NCBI RefSeq assembly: GCF_022898935.1
Contig: NZ_JALIRP010000012.1
Coordinates: 62,001 to 126,000 of the forward strand
Reading direction: 5' to 3'
Origin: Paenibacillus mangrovi
Lineage (GTDB): Bacteria; Bacillota; Bacilli; Paenibacillales; Paenibacillaceae
Length of the DNA: 64,000 nucleotides
Numbering within the stretch: position 1 is the stretch's first letter; every line of letters starts with the position of its first letter. This document shows positions 59,705 through 64,000 of the stretch, piece by piece. The position numbers were made by a program, and so were the translations under genes. The notes under the pieces were generated by a model. That model had not been told where the DNA came from, ran no database searches, and saw only the letters and a program-made list of their open reading frames with translations.

Positions 59705-60640
59705 CTAATACGTGATTCGTTTAAAAGTGCAGGTAAAGACTGTTTTATCGTCGGGTTTGCTTCTCAGCTGGATCGAACCCTTCATGGCTTCCGTCAGCCG
59801 TTTCGTAATACTTAAACCAAGGCCGCTTCCTTGAAATTGCGGGTTTCTGGCATCATCGAGCGTATACAGCCTTTCAAATACCCGTTCTTGATGCACCTCG
59901 GCTATACCCTTACCTTTATCCCAAACGTCAACAGCAATCCAATCCCCATCTTCACGAACCGTTAAACCGAGTACCCCCCCGTCACTTCCATAGCGAATGG
60001 AGTTCGAGATCAGATTGCTTAGGATTCGATTTAATGCATCTTCATTTCCGAGGATGTACAAGGATTGCTCTGGAATGTCTAGCTCCACCTGCAGGCCCTT
60101 AGATTGCAACAATCCATAAAATTCCAGAACATTTCTTCGGCAAACTTCATTAATTAGGATCTTGTTGAGCGGAATCGCATAATCATCCGACTCAATTTTC
60201 ACAAGATCAAAAAACTGATTCATTAAAGTGATGAAGCTTAACATTTTTTGATGTAGACGGTCAATGATCTCAAGGCGTTGTTCTGTAGTCAGATTTTCAT
60301 CCAGCTTTAATTTTTCAATATAGACTAATATAACGGTCAGAGGCGTTTTAAAATCGTGTATCATGTTGGAGAGCATTTTCCTGGAGCTTTCTTTGGTCCT
60401 GGTATAATCGGCAGCTACTTTTTGGTTATAATCCAAGAGGCGGTTGATTTGAACAAGGAGAAGCTGAATGGTTCGCTGGTCAGTCATGAGGAATACTTTT
60501 TCCGCTGATCCTTGCTTCATAATATTAGCTAAAATTTCGTTTATTTCGTTAAGGTTTCGAATCGTATTTTTTCTGGATAAAAATTGCCACAGGTTCAGGA
60601 CAGCTAAAATGATGATAATTACACCGAGTACAAGTACCAA
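59705..60640 (-). CDS. Sensor histidine kinase (BcrS/LanK-like)
   Basis: A 311-aa kinase. One N-terminal membrane helix (VLGVIIIILAVLNLWQFL), no large sensory loop, then a HisKA domain with HDFKTPLTV (His phosphoacceptor) and a HATPase with NLISNSIRYG (N box), VWDKGKGIAEVH (G1), GSGLGLSI (G2). Short kinases of this form detect cell-wall-active antibiotics together with their ABC exporter. The start is TTG 60640 with GGGGGAG upstream. It follows the response regulator by 3 nt. Confidence 0.9.
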   Translation of the reverse strand: MVLVLGVIIIILAVLNLWQFLSRKNTIRNLNEINEILANIMKQGSAEKVFLMTDQRTIQLLLVQINRLLDYNQKVAADYTRTKESSRKMLSNMIHDFKTPLTVILVYIEKLKLDENLTTEQRLEIIDRLHQKMLSFITLMNQFFDLVKIESDDYAIPLNKILINEVCRRNVLEFYGLLQSKGLQVELDIPEQSLYILGNEDALNRILSNLISNSIRYGSDGGVLGLTVREDGDWIAVDVWDKGKGIAEVHQERVFERLYTLDDARNPQFQGSGLGLSITKRLTEAMKGSIQLRSKPDDKTVFTCTFKRITY

Positions 60641-60643
60641 AAG

Positions 60644-61345
60644 CTACTCCCCCAATTTATATCCGATTCCCCAAATGGTTTGAATATACTTTGGTTTGGA
60701 TGGGTCCTCTTCAATTTTTTCCCGAAGTCTGCTGATATGTACATTGATGACATTTTCATTTCCGAAATAGTCGTCTTCCCAGATGAAATGATAGATTTGC
60801 TCCTTCGTAAATGCTCGGTTTTTATGGGTCATAAACAGCTTTAATATATGAAATTCTTTGGAGGTAAGCTGTACGAATTTGCCGTTAACTTGTGCGGAAA
60901 AGGTACTTAAATCAAGCGAGAGGCCTTTAAAATGAAGGATCTGTGATGTGGTGGATGGATTCTCTGCGGCTGGCATATATTGGGTTACTCTCCGGATCGC
61001 AGCATGTACCCTGGCGGTTAGCTCAATCATGGAAAAGGGCTTGCTGATATAATCGTCTGCTCCAAACCCAAGACCTAAGGCTTTATCCAATTCGCTTCCT
61101 TTAGCCGAAAGGATCAATACGGGAATCAGGGTTGTTTCTCTTATCTTTTTTAACAAGTCCAACCCATTTAATTTAGGCAGCATTAAATCAAGGAGGATTA
61201 AATCGAGCTTCTCTTGCTCGACAAAAGCCAAAGCCTCCTCCCCATCAAATGCGGTGAGCGCCGTAAAATTTTCTTGTTCCAAATGATTTTTTAACAATTT
61301 ACTTATTTCTTGGTCATCCTCAACAATCAAAATTGTTTTCAACAT
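60644..61345 (-). CDS. OmpR-family response regulator
   Basis: A 233-aa regulator. The receiver domain (about 1-115) has the acidic pair VEDDQ, phosphoacceptor Asp in LILLDLMLPKLNGLD and Lys in DDYISKPFS; the winged-helix domain (about 130-230) ends with NVHISRLREKIEEDP and TIWGIGYKLG. ATG 61345 follows GGGGGG; the GTG 61357 would use that run as codons. Forms a pair with the kinase downstream and probably regulates the ABC exporter. Confidence 0.92.
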   Translation of the reverse strand: MLKTILIVEDDQEISKLLKNHLEQENFTALTAFDGEEALAFVEQEKLDLILLDLMLPKLNGLDLLKKIRETTLIPVLILSAKGSELDKALGLGFGADDYISKPFSMIELTARVHAAIRRVTQYMPAAENPSTTSQILHFKGLSLDLSTFSAQVNGKFVQLTSKEFHILKLFMTHKNRAFTKEQIYHFIWEDDYFGNENVINVHISRLREKIEEDPSKPKYIQTIWGIGYKLGE

Positions 61346-61357
61346 ACTTCCCCCCAC

Positions 61358-62299
61358 TCAATGAAATAACTCGTGATAAAACTTCTCCCGGCCTAAATGA
61401 TCCAGGTAATCAATCTTTCTTTTTTCATAAAAATCTTCGGCGTCTCCCCTGTCCCAGAACCAAAGGCAATCAATACAAATACTCAGCTTATATACATCAA
61501 ATAAATGCTTCTTCTCCACACTGCTAAGCGGTCTGAATTTCATGTATTCTTGTACAACTTTCTTCGCTTCCGTTAAGTTGAGGACTTCATATTTATCATG
61601 GGTCCAAGCCCACGATTCCATCAATCCAACGAGGTCAAAAAGAAGATACGTGTAATTCGCATCATCAAAGTCCAGTAAAGCAACAAACTCATCATTTTGA
61701 TAAAGAATATTAGATATGTGGAAGTCCGAATGGCAAATTCCCATGGGTAAGGATTCGGGAAGATCCAGATTACGTAATACATTCTCTAACCACATCAATT
61801 TCTTCTTTCCATTTAATGAATTTATGCGCTGCTCCGCTTGTTCAAGGCAAAAATCTACATTATAGTTCCAACGGCTTTCCTTATGCATTGGCGAATAATT
61901 TTGCGTAAGCTTGTGTAATTCAGCAGCCTTTTGAATCAGTGTACTTTTCTGTTGTTCATTCAATTCTTGCGTCATATGATGACCTTCAATGTAATTAGAT
62001 ACGACATAAGGTTTGGAATGATAGACTCCCACAAAGCTTCCACTGTTATTTCTATATGGGTATGGACTGGGATAATTGTTGTTTTTCAAGTAATGAAGCA
62101 CATCTGTCTCGAATAAGACCGAATTTACAGAGCGACTTTCATAGTATCTGAATATAAAAATTCCTTTTGATGTACGAATCTTGTAATTGGTTTGAACGGT
62201 TCCTTCTTTAATAGGTGTGGCTTCAATGAAATCCCCAAGCTGATAATTATGGAATAGTTGTTTAAATTCTTCGTTTGTGAACTCTGTCTTAACAGCCAT
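61358..62299 (-). CDS. APH-family aminoglycoside/homoserine-kinase-like phosphotransferase
   Basis: A 313-aa kinase. Catalytic loop GICHSDFHISNIL (Brenner HxD), metal site LLDFDDANY, and a P-loop-like N-lobe (IKEGTVQTNYKIRTSKGIFI). This is the choline/homoserine-kinase (ThrB-like) branch; the substrate is unknown, with antibiotic modification or metabolite phosphorylation both possible. AAGGAGA precedes ATG 62299. It heads the operon that includes the response regulator and kinase and abuts the former. Confidence 0.85.
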   Translation of the reverse strand: MAVKTEFTNEEFKQLFHNYQLGDFIEATPIKEGTVQTNYKIRTSKGIFIFRYYESRSVNSVLFETDVLHYLKNNNYPSPYPYRNNSGSFVGVYHSKPYVVSNYIEGHHMTQELNEQQKSTLIQKAAELHKLTQNYSPMHKESRWNYNVDFCLEQAEQRINSLNGKKKLMWLENVLRNLDLPESLPMGICHSDFHISNILYQNDEFVALLDFDDANYTYLLFDLVGLMESWAWTHDKYEVLNLTEAKKVVQEYMKFRPLSSVEKKHLFDVYKLSICIDCLWFWDRGDAEDFYEKRKIDYLDHLGREKFYHELFH

Positions 62300-62334
62300 A
62301 AGAATGCAACATCTCCTTATATAAACCTATATAT

Positions 62335-62343
62335 ATTATAACA
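62335..62343 (-). promoter_or_regulatory. Extended -10 promoter of the APH-kinase operon
   Basis: TGTTATAAT (extended -10) at 62335-62343, about 35 nt before the APH start, partly within the trailing part of the PdaC terminator. A clear -35 is not seen. Confidence 0.55.
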
Positions 62344-62395
62344 AAAGCCGAGCAGTCATTCGGAAATATATTCCGATACCGCCGGCTTTGTCGTT
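62341..62395 (-). terminator. Terminator of the PdaC gene
   Basis: AAAGCCG (62344-62350) pairs with CGGCTTT (62383-62389), with inner CGGAA/TTCCG. Its outline (GCCGAGC at one end, GGCTT at the other) recalls the REP-like elements at 57228 and 57905. Confidence 0.6.
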
Positions 62396-62401
62396 TGAAA
62401 C

Positions 62402-63811
62402 TTATAATTCAGAAACCGTCACACATTCATATCCTTCTTTTTTTAGATATTTTAAAACGGGTTCTACAGCTTCTACAGTGGTTTTATGAATATCATGCAT
62501 CAGGATGATTGAACCGTCCTTCACATTTTCTTTAACGATCTTTAATATTTGATCTGGATTATGCGATTTCCAATCCAAGGTATCAATGGTCCACAAGACT
62601 GTAGGCATGCTGATGGCATTTTCAACTGCCTTATTTCTGGCACCATAGGGTGGCCTAAACACCGTCGGTTCTCTTCCAGCGGCGCTTTTTATGGCCTGAT
62701 TGGTTCGTTCCACTTCCTGGATCGCTTCTGCTGTACTTAGGGTTGTAAGATCCTTATGGTCCCAAGTGTGGTTACCTAGCTCATGTCCTTGATCTGCGAT
62801 CTTTTTAACCACATCCGGATAGAAATCAACCCTGTTTCCGAGCATAAAGAAGGTCGCTTTGGCATCATACTTTTTCAGTAATTCAAGAATCTTTAACGTG
62901 TTTTTAGGATGCGGTCCATCGTCAAAAGTAAGAGCCACTCGTTTTACGCCCTTAGAAGAATGTTTATCTATATCCGTTTTTTCACCTTTGGCTATGTTCT
63001 TATCATCTGAATTTTTTGGAGTCTCTTTTTTATCATTTTTAATCTGTAGTTTCTCTTTCCATTCATCGGTTAGGAGATTTTGCATCTGATCCAGCGGAAT
63101 CGAAATTTTGGGCATACCGGCCGCTCCGGCAGTGACCTCATATTTATCAAATTGAAAAACAGCTGACTTACCCTTTAAATACATGCCTTTAAAATGATTG
63201 TCCGGATCTTGTGCCCAATTCTCTAACTCGCCTTCCAATAGTAAAGGGCTGTATTCTTTCGACTCCTTGAATGCCTGATTTAAAAGTACATATAACTGTT
63301 CCCGATTTTGTTTCGTATCCTTGAAAATTTCTGTTGGTTGAATAAAATCTCCCTTTTTCGTATCTACTAAATAAACCTTTCCTTTTTGCTGTGCGTTGGC
63401 ACCTACGACATAATTTTCCTCAGAGAATACAATGGAATACACATTCTCCATTACGGGATAGATTTCCATAGATAAAGATAGCTCAGGCACATAGTCTTTT
63501 ATATATTTCTTATTCTCATCGACCTTCGCCAGGAAATCCTCTTTGATAGACGATACATATCCTTCTATTTCCGCATTTGCCTTTTCCCCTTTAAATTTCG
63601 GATAGTGCATGGCAATGTTGTATTTCTTGGTCTCTGTTATTTCTGTAACTAAATCTACGCCTGGATATTTTGAAGCCTCTATGATGTTTTTGTCATTGAT
63701 AGCTTCACTAGCTGAATCGTCATGACCTTGTAGTATAAAGTAGACTAGATATCCTACTACAAAAATGCCCAGTATTAATAAAATACCATAGGTTACTTTT
63801 CTCATGTTCAT
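62402..63811 (-). CDS. pdaC: PdaC-type peptidoglycan/polysaccharide deacetylase
   Basis: A 469-aa membrane-anchored enzyme. One N-terminal helix (VTYGILLILGIFVVGYLVYF), a DUF4163/DUF3298 region (about 55-240), a Lys/Asp-rich linker, and a NodB deacetylase domain (about 290-465). Motifs: LTFDDGPHPKNT (metal Asp and catalytic Asp), GNHTWDH (metal His), RPPYGAR, LWTIDTLDW, ILMHDIH. Order and length match B. subtilis PdaC (467 aa), which deacetylates MurNAc of peptidoglycan. GGAG precedes ATG 63811. Confidence 0.9.
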   Translation of the reverse strand: MNMRKVTYGILLILGIFVVGYLVYFILQGHDDSASEAINDKNIIEASKYPGVDLVTEITETKKYNIAMHYPKFKGEKANAEIEGYVSSIKEDFLAKVDENKKYIKDYVPELSLSMEIYPVMENVYSIVFSEENYVVGANAQQKGKVYLVDTKKGDFIQPTEIFKDTKQNREQLYVLLNQAFKESKEYSPLLLEGELENWAQDPDNHFKGMYLKGKSAVFQFDKYEVTAGAAGMPKISIPLDQMQNLLTDEWKEKLQIKNDKKETPKNSDDKNIAKGEKTDIDKHSSKGVKRVALTFDDGPHPKNTLKILELLKKYDAKATFFMLGNRVDFYPDVVKKIADQGHELGNHTWDHKDLTTLSTAEAIQEVERTNQAIKSAAGREPTVFRPPYGARNKAVENAISMPTVLWTIDTLDWKSHNPDQILKIVKENVKDGSIILMHDIHKTTVEAVEPVLKYLKKEGYECVTVSEL

Positions 63812-63940
63812 GTTCCACTCTCCTGCTGCCTTATTTCCTTGTATGAGAAATTTCTATCCAATTAAATGAGTTCTCATTGTAACACATCATAAACATAGAA
63901 TAGTTTAAAGAAACGTAATCTCTTCCACCTTATCAAAACG

Positions 63941-63980
63941 AAAAAAGCCGATTTTTCCTACGTTAAGGAATCATCGACTT
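63941..63980 (-). terminator. Terminator of a gene beyond the right edge
   Basis: Imperfect stem AAGCCGAT...CCT / AGG...ATCGACTT (63945-63980), then six T on the minus strand. It ends a minus-strand transcript entering from beyond position 64000. No gene is visible in 63812-64000. Confidence 0.6.
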
Positions 63981-64000
63981 TCGGAACAGTCCATATCGGA

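Noticed and set aside
1..64000. tRNA or rRNA genes
   Set aside because: No cloverleaf-like segment or rRNA sequence was recognised on either strand by reading; a tRNA scan was not possible here.

Overview
The window looks like a chromosomal segment of a Paenibacillus or close relative. It has roughly 50% GC, strong GGAGG-type ribosome binding sites with several TTG/GTG starts, SigA-type TTGACA/TATAAT promoters, S-layer-homology (SLH) anchored giant proteins, a GH66/GH13 dextran-type sugar operon and many short regulator-plus-target units. The genus is inferred from gene content and style. I saw no rRNA, tRNA, CRISPR array, intact insertion sequence or prophage.

Layout. Positions 1-15,300 are ordinary accessory metabolism: a degenerate PPDK-like protein, O-acetylhomoserine sulfhydrylase, a TetR unit with a 30-aa membrane microprotein, a MarR regulator, the arginine catabolic pair rocD-rocF, thioredoxin, a YdeI-like protein, a methyltransferase, a zinc-ribbon microprotein, a tautomerase/SDR pair divergent from a LysR regulator, and a MocR regulator divergent from an EamA exporter. 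Positions 15,600-19,800 encode a 1,394-aa SLH-anchored subtilase that probably starts at CTG. Positions 19,900-33,600 hold a SWIM/SNF2 pair, small hydrolases, acetyltransferases and a DeoR-controlled metallophosphoesterase/transporter pair. Positions 34,270-44,440 are a LacI-controlled operon for import and hydrolysis of dextran-like alpha-1,6-glucans: solute-binding protein, two permeases, oligo-1,6-glucosidase and a secreted GH66 enzyme carrying five CBM35-like modules. The GH66 gene has lost a C-terminal extension.

Positions 44,730-57,110 are the most interesting region. A SigA promoter (57,079-57,107) leads into a class I cyclic-di-GMP (GEMM) riboswitch with an overlapping terminator. This controls an SLH-anchored beta-propeller protein, a 2,057-aa secreted RHS/YD-repeat polymorphic toxin, and a small membrane immunity protein. 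Downstream lies a second, promoterless RHS C-terminal tip with its own immunity gene, then an orphan immunity-like gene. Each immunity gene is followed by a related terminator hairpin and a conserved boundary sequence. A ~550-bp direct repeat containing fragments of a broken HTH gene separates the last units. I read this as a c-di-GMP-gated, cell-wall-anchored RHS toxin locus with a cassette store for tip replacement.

Positions 57,200-64,000 hold an acetyltransferase flanked by two related REP-like hairpins, a BcrAB-like ABC exporter next to an APH-kinase/response-regulator/histidine-kinase operon, and a PdaC-type peptidoglycan deacetylase. Start sites below were chosen by ribosome binding site and often differ from the longest open frame.
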